64,000 nt of DNA from Lamellibrachia columna. Its lineage: Eukaryota > Annelida > Polychaeta > Sabellida > Siboglinidae. The stretch covers positions 46,299,565-46,363,564 of the forward strand of contig OY759274.1 in NCBI GenBank assembly GCA_963662155.1. Reading direction: 5' to 3'. Numbering within the stretch: the first letter of the stretch is position 1; each line of letters begins with the position of its first letter. The notes under the pieces are model-generated. The model saw only the letters and a program-made list of their open reading frames with translations. It was not told the origin of the DNA and ran no database searches. Made by a program: the position numbers and the translations under genes. Positions 12,401 to 26,800 of the stretch are shown piece after piece.

Positions 12401-15400
12401 ACGACTATTAATGTCAACTAGTTCGTCTATCCTCTACTCGACAACTACTATTAATGTCAACTAGTTCGTATAGTGTCTACTCGACAACGACAATTAATGT
12501 CAACTAGTTCGTCTAGCGTGTACTCGTCAACGACTATTAATGTCAACTAGTTCGTCTAGCGTGTACTCGACAACTTCTATTAATGTCAACTAGTTCGTCT
12601 CGCGTCTACTCGACAACGACTATTAATATGAACTGTTTCGTCTCGCATCCACTCGACAACGACTATTAATGTCAACTAGTTCGTCTAGCGTCTACTTGAC
12701 AACTACTATTAATGTCAATTAGTTCGTCTTGCGTCTACTCGACAACGACTGTTAATGTCAACTAGTTCGTCTCGCTGCTACTCGACAACGACTACTAATG
12801 TTAACTAGTTCGTCTAGCGTCTACTCGACAACGACTATTAATGTCAACTAGTTCGTCTATCCTCTACTCGACAACGACTATTAATGTAAACTAGTTCGTC
12901 TAGCCTCTACTCGACGACGACTATTAATGTCAACTAGTTCGTCTAGCGTCTACTCGACAACGACTATTAATATCAACTAGTTCGTCTAGCGTCTACTCGG
13001 CAACGACTATTAATGTCAACTAGTTCGTCTAGCGTCTACTCGTCAACGACTATTAATGTCAACTAGTTCGTCTAGCGTCTACTCGACAACGACTATTAAT
13101 GTTAACTAATTCGTCTAGCGTCTACTCGTCAACGACTATTAATGTCAACTTGTTCATCTAGCGTCTACTCGACAACGACTATTAATGTCAACTAGTTCGT
13201 GTAGTGTCTACTCGAAAACGACAATTAATGTCAACTAGTTCGTCTAGCAACTACTCGACAACGAATATTAATGTCAACTAGTTCGTGTAGCGTCTACTCG
13301 GCAACGACTATTAATGTCAACTAGTTCGTCTATCCTCTACTCGACAACTACTATTAGTATCAACTAGTTCGTCTCGTGTCTACTCGACAACGACTATTAA
13401 TGTCAACTAGTTCGTGTAGTTTCTACTCGACAACGACTATTAATGTCAACTAGTTGATCTAGCGTCTACTCGACAACTACTATTAATGTTAACTAGTTCG
13501 TCTCGCGTCTACTCGACAACGACTATTATTGTCAAATAGTTCGTCTCGCGTCTACTCGACAACGACTATTAATGTTAACTAATTCGTCTAGCGTCTACTC
13601 GTCAACGACTATTAATGTCAACTAGTTCATCTAGCGTCTACTCGACAACGACTATTAATGTCAACTAGTTCGTGTAGTGTCTACTCGAAAACGACAATTA
13701 ATGTCAACTAGTTCGTCTAGCAACTACTCGACAACGACTATTAATGTCAACTAGTTCGTGTAGCGTCTACTCGGCAACGACTATTAATGTCAACTAGTTC
13801 GTCTATCCTCTACACGACAACTACTATTAGTATCAACTAGTTCGTCTCGCGTCTACTCGACAACGACTATTAATGTCAACTAGTTCGTGTAGTTTCTACT
13901 CGACAACGACTATTAATGTCAACTAGTTGATCTAGCGTCTACTCGACAACTACTATTAATGTTAACTAGTTCGTCTCGCGTCTACTCGACAACGACTATT
14001 ATTGTCAAATAGTTCGTCTCGCGTCCACTCGACAACGACTATTAATATCAAATAGTTCGTCTAGCGTCTACTCGACAACTACTATAAATTTCAACTAGTT
14101 CGTGTAGCGTCTACTCGACAACGACTATTAATGTCAACTAGTTCGTCTAGCGCCTACTCGACAACGACTATTAATGTCAACTAGTTCTTCTATCCTCTAC
14201 TCGACAACGACTATTAATGTCAACTAGTTCGTCTAGCGTCTACTCGACAACGATTATTAATGTCAACTAGTTCGTCTACCGTCTACCCGACAACGACTAT
14301 TAATATCAACTAGTTCGTCTAGCGTCTACTCGAAAACTAGTATTAATGTCAACTAGTTCGTCTCGAGTCTACTCGTCAATGACTATTAATGTCAACTAGT
14401 TCGTCTAGCCTCTACTCGACAACGACTATTAATGTCAACTAGTTCGTCTAGCGTCTACTCGACAAAGACTATTAATGTCAACTAGTTCGTGGAGCGTCTA
14501 CTCGGCAACGACTATTAATGTCAACTAGTTCGTCTATCCTCTACTCGACAACTACTATTAATGTCAACTAGTTCGTATAGTGTCTACTCGACAACGACAA
14601 TTAATGTCAACTAGTTCGTCTAGCGTGTACTCGTCAACGACTATTAATGTCAACTAGTTCGTCTAGCGTGTACTCGACAACTTCTATTAATGTCAACTAG
14701 TTCGTCTCGCGTCTACTCGACAACGACTATTAATATGAACTGTTTCGTCTCGCATCCACTCGACAACGACTATTAATGTCAACTAGTTCGTCTAGCGTCT
14801 ACTCGACAACTACTATTAATGTCAATTAGTTCGTCTTGCGTCTACTCGACAACGGCTGTTAATGTCAACTAGTTCGTCTCGCTGCTACTCGACAACGACT
14901 ACTAATGTTAACTAGTTCGTCTAGCGTCTACTCGACAACGACTATTAATGTCAACTAGTTCGTCTATCCTCTACTCGACCACGACTATTAATGTAAACTA
15001 GTTCGTCTAGCCTCTACTCGACAACGACTATTAATGTCAACTAGTTCGTCTAGCGTCTACTCGACAACGACTATTAATATCAACTAGTTCGTCTAGCGTC
15101 TACTCGGCAACGACTATTAATGTCAACTAGTTCGTCTAGCGTCTACTCGTCAACGACTATTAATGTCAACTAGTTCGTCTAGCGTCTACTCGACAACGAC
15201 TATTAATGTTAACTAATTCGTCTAGCGTCTACTCGTCAACGACTATTAATGTCAACTTGTTCATCTAGCGTCTACTCGACAACGACTATTAATGTCAACT
15301 AGTTCGTGTAGTGTCTACTCGAAAACGACAATTAATGTCAACTAGTTCGTCTAGCAACTACTCGACAACGAATATTAATGTCAACTAGTTCGTGTAGCGT

Positions 15401-17845
15401 CTACTCGGCAACGACTATTAATGTCAACTAGTTCGTCTATCCTCTACTCGACAACTACTATTAGTATCAACTAGTTCGTCTCGTGTCTACTCGACAACGA
15501 CTATTAATGTCAACTAGTTCGTGTAGTTTCTACTCGACAACGACTATTAATGTCAACTAGTTGATCTAGCGTCTACTCGACAACTACTATTAATGTTAAC
15601 TAGTTCGTCTCGCGTCTACTCGACAACGACTATTATTGTCAAATAGTTCGTCTCGCGTCCACTCGACAACGACTATTAATATCAAATAGTTCGTCTAGCG
15701 TCTACTCGACAACTACTATAAATTTCAACTAGTTCGTGTAGCGTCTACTCGACAACGACTATTAATGTCAACTAGTTCGTCTAGCGCCTACTCGACAACG
15801 ACTATTAATGTCAACTAGTTCTTCTATCCTCTACTCGACAACGACTATTAATGTCAACTAGTTCGTCTAGCGTCTACTCGACAACGATTATTAATGTCAA
15901 CTAGTTCGTCTACCGTCTACTCGACAACGACTATTAATATCAACTAGTTCGTCTAGCGTCTACTCGAAAACTAGTATTAATGTCAACTAGTTCGTCTCGA
16001 GTCTACTCGTCAATGACTATTAATGTCAACTAGTTCGTCTAGCCTCTACTCGACAACGACTATTAATGTCAACTAGTTCGTCTAGCGTCTACTCGACAAA
16101 GACTATTAATGTCAACTAGTTCGTGGAGCGTCTACTCGGCAACGACTATTAATGTCAACTAGTTCGTCTATCCTCTACTCGACAACTACTATTAATGTCA
16201 ACTAGTTCGTATAGTGTCTACTCGACAACGACAATTAATGTCAACTAGTTCGTCTAGCGTGTACTCGTCAACGACTATTAATGTCAACTAGTTCGTCTAG
16301 CGTGTACTCGACAACTTCTATTAATGTCAACTAGTTCGTCTCGCGTCTACTCGACAACGACTATTAATATGAACTGTTTCGTCTCGCATCCACTCGACAA
16401 CGACTATTAATGTCAACTAGTTCGTCTAGCGTCTACTCGACAACTACTATTAATGTCAATTAGTTCGTCTTGCGTCTACTCGACAACGACTGTTAATGTC
16501 AACTAGTTCGTCTCGCTGCTACTCGACAACGACTACTAATGTTAACTAGTTCGTCTAGCGTCTACTCGACAACGACTATTAATGTCAACTAGTTCGTCTA
16601 TCCTCTACTCGACAACGACTATTAATGTAAACTAGTTCGTCTAGCCTCTACTCGACAACGACTATTAATGTCAACTAGTTCGTCTAGCGTCTACTCGACA
16701 ACGACTATTAATATCAACTAGTTCGTCTAGCGTCTACTCGGCAACGACTATTAATGTCAACTAGTTCGTCTAGCGTCTACTCGTCAACGACTATTAATGT
16801 CAACTAGTTCGTCTAGCGTCTACTCGACAACGACTATTAATGTTAACTAATTCGTCTAGCGTCTACTCGTCAACGACTATTAATGTCAACTTGTTCATCT
16901 AGCGTCTACTCGACAACGACTATTAATGTCAACTAGTTCGTGTAGTGTCTACTCGAAAACGACAATTAATTTCAACTAGTTCGTCTAGCAACTACTCGAC
17001 AACGAATATTAATGTCAACTAGTTCGTGTAGCGTCTACTCGGCAACGACTATTAATGTCAACTAGTTCGTCTATCCTCTACTCGACAACTACTATTAGTA
17101 TCAACTAGTTCGTCTCGTGTCTACTCGACAACGACTATTAATGTCAACTAGTTCGTGTAGTTTCTACTCGACAACGACTATTAATGTCAACTAGTTGATC
17201 TAGCGTCTACTCGACAACTACTATTAATGTCAACTAGTTCGTCTCGCGTCTACTCGACAACGACTATTAATGTCAACTAGTTCGTCTCGCGTCCACTCGA
17301 CAAAGACTATTAATATCAAATAGTTCGTATAGCGTCTACTCGACAACTACTATAAATGTCAACTAGTTCGTGTAGCGTCTACTCGACAACGACTATTAAT
17401 GTCAACTAATTCGTCTAGCGCCTACTCGACATCGACTATTAATGTCAACTAGTTCTTCTATCGTCTACTCGACAACGACTATTAATGTCAACTAGTTCGT
17501 CTAGCGTCTACTCGACAACGACTATTAATATAAACTAGTTCGTCTAGCGTCTACTCGACAACTAGTATTAATTTCAACTAGTTCGTCTCGCGTCTACTCG
17601 TCAATGACTATTAATGTCAACTAGTTCGTCTAGCCTCTACTCGACAACGACTATTAATGTCAACTAGTTCGTGTAGTGTCTACTCGACATCGACAATTAA
17701 TGTCAACTAGTTCGTCTAGCATCTACTCGACAACGACTATTAATGTCAACTAGTTCGTCTATCCTCTACTCGACAACTAATATTAATGTCAACTAGTTCG
17801 TCTCGTGTCTACTCGACAACGACTATTAAGGTCAACTAGTTCGTA
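9418..17845 (+). repeat. Large satellite unit of 196 monomers (8,428 bp), copy 2
   Basis: This is a direct tandem copy of 990-9417. Marker monomers lie at 10579, 11611, 13245, 13718, 15352 and 16986, each 8,428 bp after its copy 1 partner. Shared private variants include GAAAACGACT near 9558 (matching 1130), CTACCCGACAACG near 14285 (matching 5857), and AATTTCAAC near 16969 (matching 8541). Right of 17846 the sequence departs from copy 1 continuation and instead matches what follows the single copy in the right array (49533 onward). Confidence 0.9.
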
Positions 17846-20800
17846 TAGTGTCTACTCGACAACGACTATTAATGTCAACTAGTTCGTCTAGCGTCTACTC
17901 GACAACTACTATTAATGTCAACTAGTTCGTCTCGCATCTACTCGACAACGACTATTAATGTCAACTAGTTCGTCTCGCGTCCACTCGACAACGACTATTA
18001 ATGTCAACTAGTTCGTCTAGCGTCTACTCGACAACTACTATAAATGTCAACTAGTTCGTGTAGCGCCTACTCGACAACGACTATTAATGTCAACTAGTTC
18101 GTCTAACTTCTACTCGACAACGACTATTAATGTCAACTAGTTCGTCTATCGTCTACTCGACAACGACTATTAATGTCAACTAGTTCGTCTAGCGTCTACT
18201 CGACAACGATTATTAATGTCAACTAGTTCATCTACCGTCTACTCGACAACGACTATTAATGTCATCTAGTTCGTCTAGCGTCTACTCGACAACGACTATT
18301 AATGTCAACTAGTTCGTGTATCATCTACTCGACAACGACTATTAATGTAAACTAGTTTGTCTAGCGTCTACTCGACAACGACTATTAATGTCAACTAGTA
18401 CGTCTAGCGTCTACTCGACAACGACTATTAATGTCAACTAGTTCGTTTAGCGTCTACTCGTCAACGACTATTAATGTCAACTAGTTCATCTAGCGTCTAC
18501 TCGACAACGACTATTAATGTCAACTAGTTCGTGTAGCGTCTACTCGACAACGACTATTAATGTCAAATAGTTCGTCTAGCGTCTACTCGACAAAGACTAT
18601 TAATGTCAACTAGTTCGTGTAGCGTCTACTCGGCAACGACTATTAATGTCAACTAGTTCGTCTATCCTCTACTCGAAAACTACTATTAATGTCAACTAGT
18701 TCGTATAGTATCTACTCGACAACGACAATTAATGTCAACTAGTTCGTCTAGCGTGTACTCGTCAACGACTATTAATGTCAACTAGTTCGTCTAGCGTGTA
18801 CTCGACAACTGCTATTAATGTCAACTAGTTCGTCTCGCGTCTACTCGACAACGACTATTAATATCAACTGTTTCGTCTCGCATGCACTCGACAACGACTA
18901 TTAATGTCAACTAGTTCGTCTAGCGTCTACTCGACAACTACTATTAATGTCAATTAGTTCGTCTAGCGTCTACTCGACAACGACTGTTAATGTCAACTAG
19001 TTCGTCTCGCGGCTACTCGACAACGACTACTAATGTCAACTAGTTCGTATAGTGTCTACTCGACAACGACTATTAATGTCAACTAGTTCGTCTAGCGTCT
19101 ACTCGACAACTACTATTAATGTCAACTAGTTCGTCTCGCATCTACTCGACAACGGCTATTAATGTCAACTAGTTCGTCTCGCGTCCACTCGACAACGACT
19201 ATTAATGTCAACTAGTTCGTCTAGCGTCTACTCGACAACTACTATAAATGTCAACTAGTTCGTGTAGCGTCTACTCGACAACGACTATTAATGTCAACTA
19301 GTTCGTCTAACTTCTACTCGACAACGACTATTAATGTCAACTAGTTCGTCTATCGTCTACTCGACAACGACTATTAATGTCAACTAGTTCGTCTAGCGTC
19401 TACTCGTCAACGACTATTAATGTCAACTAGTTCATCTAGCGTCTACTCGACAACGACTGTTAATGTCAACTAGTTCGTGTAGTGTCTACTCGACAACGAC
19501 TATTAATGTCAACTAGTTCGTCTAGCGTCTACTCGACAAAGACTATTAATGTCAACTAGTTCGTGTAGCGTCTACTCGGCAACGACTATTAATGTCAACT
19601 AGTTCGTCTATCCTCTACTCGACAACTACTATTAATGTCAACTAGTTCGTATAGTGTCTACTCGACAACGACAATTAATGTCAACTAGTTCGTCTAGCGT
19701 GTACTCGTCAACGACTATTAATGTCAACTAGTTCGTCTAGCGTGTACTCGACAACTACTATTAATGTCAACTAGTTCGTCTCGCGTCTACTCGACAACGA
19801 CTATTAATATCAACTGTTTTGTCTCGCATGCACTCGACAACGACTATTAATGTCAACTAGTTCGTCTAGCGTCTACTCGACAACTACTATTAATGTCAAT
19901 TAGTTCGTCTAGCGTCTACTCGACAACGACTGTTAATGTCAACTAGTTCGTCTCGCGGCTACTCGACAACGACTACTAATGTTAACTAGTTCGTCTAGCG
20001 TCTACTCGACAACGACTATTAATGTCAACTAGTTCGTCTAGCGTCTACTCGACAACGACTATTAATGTCAACTAGTTCGTCTATCCTCTACTCGACAGCT
20101 ACTATTAGTATCAACTAGTTCGTCTTGTGTCTACTCGACAACGACTATTAATGTCAACTAGTTCGTGTAGTTTCTACTCGACAACGACTATTAATGTCAA
20201 CTAGTTGATCTAGCGTCTACTCGACAACTACTATTAATGTCAACTAATTCGTCTCGCGTCTACTCGACAACGACTATTAATGTCAACTAGTTCGTCTCGC
20301 GTCCACTCGACAAAGACTATTAATATCAAATAGTTCGTCTAGCGTCTACTCGACAACTACTATAAATGTCAACTAGTTCGTGTAGCGTCTACTCGACAAT
20401 GACTATTAATGTCAACTAATTCGTCTAGCGCCTACTCGACATCGACTATTAATGTCAACTAGTTCTTCTATCGTCTACTCGACAACGACTATTAATGTCA
20501 ACTAGTTCGTCTAGCGTCTACTCGACAACGATTATTAATGTCAACTAGTTCGTCTACCGTCTACTCGACAACGACTATTAATATAAACTAGTTCGTCTAG
20601 CGTCTACTCGACAACTAATATTAATGTCAACTAGTTCGTCTCGCGTCTACTCGTCAATGTCTATTAATGTCAACTAGTTCGTCTAGCCTCTACTCGACAA
20701 CGACTATTAATGTCAACTAGTTCGTGTAGTGTCTACTCGACATCGACAATTAATGTCAACTAGTTCGTCTAGCATCTACTCGACAACGACTATTAATGTC

Positions 20801-23800
20801 AACTAGTTCGTCTATCCTCTACTCGACAACTACTATTAATGTCAATTAGTTCGTCTAGCGTCTACTCGACAACGACTGTTAATGTCAACTAGTTCGTCTC
20901 GCGGCTACTCGACAACGACTACTAATGTTAACTAGTTCGTCTAGCGTCTACTCGACAACGACTATTAATGTCAACTAGTTCGTCTAGCGTCTACTCGACA
21001 ACGACTATTAATGTCAACTAGTTCGTCTATCCTCTACTCGACAACGACTATTAATGTAAACTAGTTCGTCTAGCCTCTACTCGACAACGACTATTAATGT
21101 CAACTAGTTCGTCTAGCGTCTACTCGACAACGACTATTAATATCAACTAGTTCGTCTAGCGTCTACTCGGCAACGACTATTAATGTCAACTAGTTCGTCT
21201 AGCGTCTACTCGTCAACGACTATTAATGTCAACTAGTTCTTCTCGCGTCTAGTCGACAAATACTATTAATGTCAAATAGTTCTTCTCGCGTCTACTCGTC
21301 AACGACTATTAATTTCAACTATTTCGTCTTGTGTCTACTCGACAGCTACTATTAATGTCAATTAGTTCGTCTAGCGTCTACTCGACAACGACTGTTAATG
21401 TCAACTAGCTCGTCTAGCGGCTACTCGACAACGACTGTTAATGTCAACTAGTTCGTCTAGAGGCTACTAGACAACGACTGTTAATGTCAACTAGTTCGTC
21501 TAGCGGCTACTCGACAACGACTGTTAATGCCAACTAGTTCGTCTAGCGTCTATTCGACAACGACTATTAATGTCAACTAGTTCGTCTAACTTCTACTCGA
21601 CAACGACTATTAATGTCAACTAGTTCGTCTAGCGTCTAATCGACAGCGACTATTAATATCAACTAGTTCGTCTAGCGTCTACTCGACAATGACTATTAAT
21701 GTCAACTAGTTCGTCTAGAGTCTACTCGTAAACGACTATTAATGTCATCTAGTTCGTCTAACGTCTACTCGTCAACGACTATTAATGTCAACTAGTTCGT
21801 CTAGCGTCTACTCGACAACGACCATTAATGTTAACTAATTCGTCTAGCGTCTACTCGTCAACGACTATTAATGTCAACTAGTTCATCTAGCGTCTACTCG
21901 ACAACGACTATTAATGTCAACTAGTTCGTGTAGTGTCTACTCGAAAACGACAATTAATGTCAACTAGTTCGTCTAGCAACTACTCGACAACGACTATTAA
22001 TGTCAACTAGTTCGTGTAGCGTCTACTCGGCAACGACTATTAATGTCAACTAGTTCGTCTATCCTCTACTCGACAACTACTATTAGTATCAACTAGTTCG
22101 TCTCGCGTCTACTCGACAACGACTATTAATGTCAACTAGTTCGTGTAGTTTCTACTCGACAACGACTATTAATGTCAACTAGTTGATCTAGCGTCTACTC
22201 GACAACTACTATTAATGTTAACTAGATCGTCTCGCGTCTACTCGACAACGACTATTAATGTCAACTAGTTCGTCTCGCGTCCACTCTACAACGACTATTA
22301 ATATCAAATAGTTCGTCTAGCGTCTACTCGACAACTACTATAAATTTCAACTAGTTCGTGTAGCGTCTACTCGACAACGACTATTAATGTCAACTAGTTC
22401 GTCTAGCGCCTACTCGACAACGACTATTAATGTCAACTAGTTCTTCTATCCTCTACTCGACAACGACTATTAATGTCAACTAGTTCGTCTAGCGTCTACT
22501 CGACAACGATTATTAATGTCAACTAGTTCGTCTACCGTCTACTCGACAACGACTATTAATATCAACTAGTTCGTCTAGCGTCTACTCGAAAACTAGTATT
22601 AATGTCAACTAGTTCGTCTCGCGTCTACTCGTCAATGACTATTAATGTCAACTAGTTCGTCTAGCCTCTACTGGACAACGACTATTAATGTCAACTAGTT
22701 CGTCTAGCGTCTACTCGACAAAGACTATTAATGTCAACTAGTTCGTGGAGCGTCTACTCGGCAACGACTATTAATGTCAACTAGTTCGTCTATCCTCTAC
22801 TCGACAACTACTATTAATGTCAACTAGTTCGTATAGTGTCTACTCGACAACGACAATTAATGTCAACTAGTTCGTCTAGCGTGTACTCGTCAACGACTAT
22901 TAATGTCAACTAGTTCGTATAGCGTGTACTCGACAACTACTATTAATGTCAACTAGTTCGTCTCGCGTCTACTCGACAACGACTATTAATATCAACTGTT
23001 TCGTCTCGCATCCACTCGACAACGACTATTAATGTCAACTAGTTCGTCTAGCGTCTACTCGACAACTACTATTAATGTCAATTAGTTCGTCTAGCGTCTA
23101 CTCGACAACGACTGTTAATGTCAACTAGTTCGTCCCGCGGCTACTCGACAACGACTACTAATGTTAACTAGTTCGTCTAGCGTCTACTCGACAACGACTA
23201 CTAATGTCAACTAGTTCGTCTAGCGTCTACTCGTCAACGACTATTAATATCAACTAGTACGTCTAGCGTCTACTCGACAACGACCCTTAATGTCAACTAG
23301 TTCGTCTATCCTCTACTCGACAACGACTATTAATGTAAACTAGTTCGTCTAGCCTCTACTCGACAACGACTATTAATGTCAACTAGTTCGTCTAGCGTCT
23401 ACTCGACAACGACTATTAATATCAACTAGTTCGTCTAGCGTCTACTCGGCAACGACTATTAATGTCAACTAGTTCGTCTAGCGTCTACTCGTCAACGACT
23501 ATTAATGTCAACTAGTTCGTCTAGCGTCTACTCGACAACGACTATTAATGTTAACTAATTCGTCTAGCGTCTACTCGTCAACGACTATTAATGTCAACTT
23601 GTTCATCTAGCGTCTACTCGACAACGACTATTAATGTCAACTAGTTCGTGTAGTGTCTACTCGAAAACGACAATTAATGTCAACTAGTTCGTCTAGCAAC
23701 TACTCAACAACGACTATTAATGTCAACTAGTTCGTGTAGCGTCTACTCGGCAACGACTATTAATGTCAACTAGTTCGTCTATCCTCTACTCGACAACTAC

Positions 23801-26800
23801 TATTAGTATCAACTAGTTCGTCTCGTGTCTACTCGACAACGACTATTAATGTCAACTAGTTCGTGTAGTTTCTACTCGACAACGACTATTAATGTCAACT
23901 AGTTCGTCTCGCGTCTACTCGACAACGACTATTAATGTCAACTAGTTCGTCTCGCGTCCACTCGACAAAGACTATTAATATCAAATAGTTCGTCTAGCGT
24001 CTACTCGACAACTACTATAAATGTCAACTAGTTCGTGTAGCGTCTACTCGACAACGACTATTAATGTCAACTAATTCGTCTAGCGCCTACTCGACATCGA
24101 CTATTAATGTCAACTAGTTCTTCTATCGTCTACTCGACAACGACTATTAATGTTAACTAGTTCGTCTAGCGTCTACTCGACAACGATTATTAATGTCAAC
24201 TAGTTCGTCTACCGTCTACTCGACAACGACTATTAATATAAACTAGTTCGTCTAGCGTCTACTCGACAACTAGTATTAATGTCAACTAGTTCGTCTCGCG
24301 TCTACTCGTCAATGACTATTAATGTCAACTAGTTCGTCTAGCCTCTACTCGACAACGACTATTAATGTCAACTAGTTCGTGTAGTGTCTACTCGACATCG
24401 ACAATTAATGTCAACTAGTTCGTCTAGCATCTACTCGACAACGACTATTAATGTCAACTAGTTCGTCTATCCTCTACTCGACAACTACTATTAATGTCAA
24501 CTAGTTCGTCTCGTGTCTACTCGACAACGACTATTAATGTCAACTAGTTCGTATAGTGTCTACTCGACAACGACTATTAATGTCAACTAGTTCGTCTAGC
24601 GTCTACTCGACAACTACTATTAATGTCAACTAGTTCGTCTCGCATCTACTCGACAACGACTATTAATGTCAACTAGTTCGTCTCGCGTCCACTCGACAAC
24701 GACTATTAATGTCAACTAGTTCGTCTAGCGTCTACTCGACAACTACTATAAATGTCAACTAGTTCGTGTAGCGTCTACTCGACAACGACTATTAATGTCA
24801 ACTAGTTCGTCTAACTTCTACTCGACAACTACTATTAATGTCAACTAGTTCGTCTAGCGTCTACTCGACAACGATTATTAATGTCAACTAGTTCATCTAC
24901 CGTCTACTCGACAACGACTATTAATGTCATCTAGTTCGTCTAGCGTCTACTCGACAACGACTATTAATGTCAACTAGTTCGTGTATCATCTACTCAACAA
25001 AGACTATTAATATAAACTAGTTTGTCTAGCGTCTACTCGACAACGACTATTAATGTCAACTAGTACGTCTAGCGTCTACTCGACAACGACTATTAATGTC
25101 AACTAGTTCGTCTAGCGTCTACTCGTCAACGACTATTAATGTCAACTAGTTCATCTAGCGTCTACTCGACAACGACTATTAATGTCAACTAGTTCGTGTA
25201 GTGTCTACTCGACAACGACTATTAATGTCAACTAGTTCGTCTAGCGTCTACTCGACAAAGACTATTAATGTCAACTAGTTCGTGTAGCGTCTACTCGGCA
25301 ACGACTATTAATGTCAACTAGTTCGTCTATCCTCTACTCGACAACTACTATTAATGTCAACTAGTTCGTATAGTGTCTACTCGACAACGACAATTAATGT
25401 CAACTAGTTCGTCTAGCGTGTACTCGACAACGACTATTAATATCAACTGTTTCGTCTCGCATGCACTCGACAACGACTATTAATGTCAACTAGTTCGTCT
25501 AGCGTCTACTCGACAACTACTATTAATGTCAATTAGTTCGTCTAGCGTCTACTCGACAACGACTGTTAATGTCAACTAGTTCGTCTCGCGGCTACTCGAC
25601 AACGACTACTAATGTCAACTAGTTCGTCTAGCGTCTACTCGACAACGACTATTAATGTCAACTAGTTCGTCTAGCGTCTACTCGACAACGACTATTAATG
25701 TCAACTAGTTCGTCTAGCGTCTACTCGACAACGACTATTAATGTCAACTAGTTCGTCTAGCGTCTACTCGACAACGACTATTAATGTCAACTAGTTCGTC
25801 TATCTTCTACTCGACAACGACTATTAATGTAAACTAGTTCGTCTAGCCTCTACTCGACAACGACTATTAATATCAACTAGTTCGTCTAGCGTCTACCCGA
25901 CAACGACTATTAATATCAACTAGTTCGTCTAGCTTCTACTCGGCAACGACTATTAATGTCAACTAGTTCGTCTAGCGTCTACTCGTCAACGACTATTAAT
26001 GTCAACTAGTTCTTCTCGCGTCTAGTCGACAAATACTATTAATGTCAAATAGTTCGTCTAGCGTCTACTCGTCAACGACTATTAATTTCAACTATTTCGT
26101 CTTGTGTCTACTCGACAGCTACTATTAATGTCAATTAGTTCGTCTAGCGTCTACTCGACAACGACTGTTAATGTCAACTAGCTCGTCTAGCGGCTACTCG
26201 ACAACGACTGTTAATGTCAACTAGTTCGTCTAGAGGCAACTAGACAACGACTGTTAATGTCAACTAGTTCGTCTAGCGGCTACTCGACAACGACTGTTAA
26301 TGCCAACTAGTTCGTCTAGCGTCTATTCGACAACGACTATTAATGTCAACTAGTTCGTCTAACTTCTACTCGACAACGACTATTAATGTCAACTAGTTCG
26401 TCTAGCGTCTACTCGACAACGACTATTAATATCAACTAGTTCGTCTAGCGTCTACTCGACAATGACTATTAATGTCAACTAGTTCGTCTAGAGTCTACTC
26501 GTAAACGAATATTAATGTCATCTAGTTCGTCTAACGTCTACTCGTCAACGACTATTAATGTCAACTAGTTCGTCTAGCGTCTACTCGACAACGACCATTA
26601 ATGTTAACTAATTCGTCTAGCGTCTACTCGTCAACGACTATTAATGTCAACTAGTTCATCTAGCGTCTACTCGACAACGACTATTAATGTCAACTAGTTC
26701 GTGTAGTGTCTACTCGAAAACGACAATTAATGTCAACTAGTTCGTCTAGCAACTACTCGACAACGACTATTAATGTCAACTAGTTCGTGTAGCGTCTACT

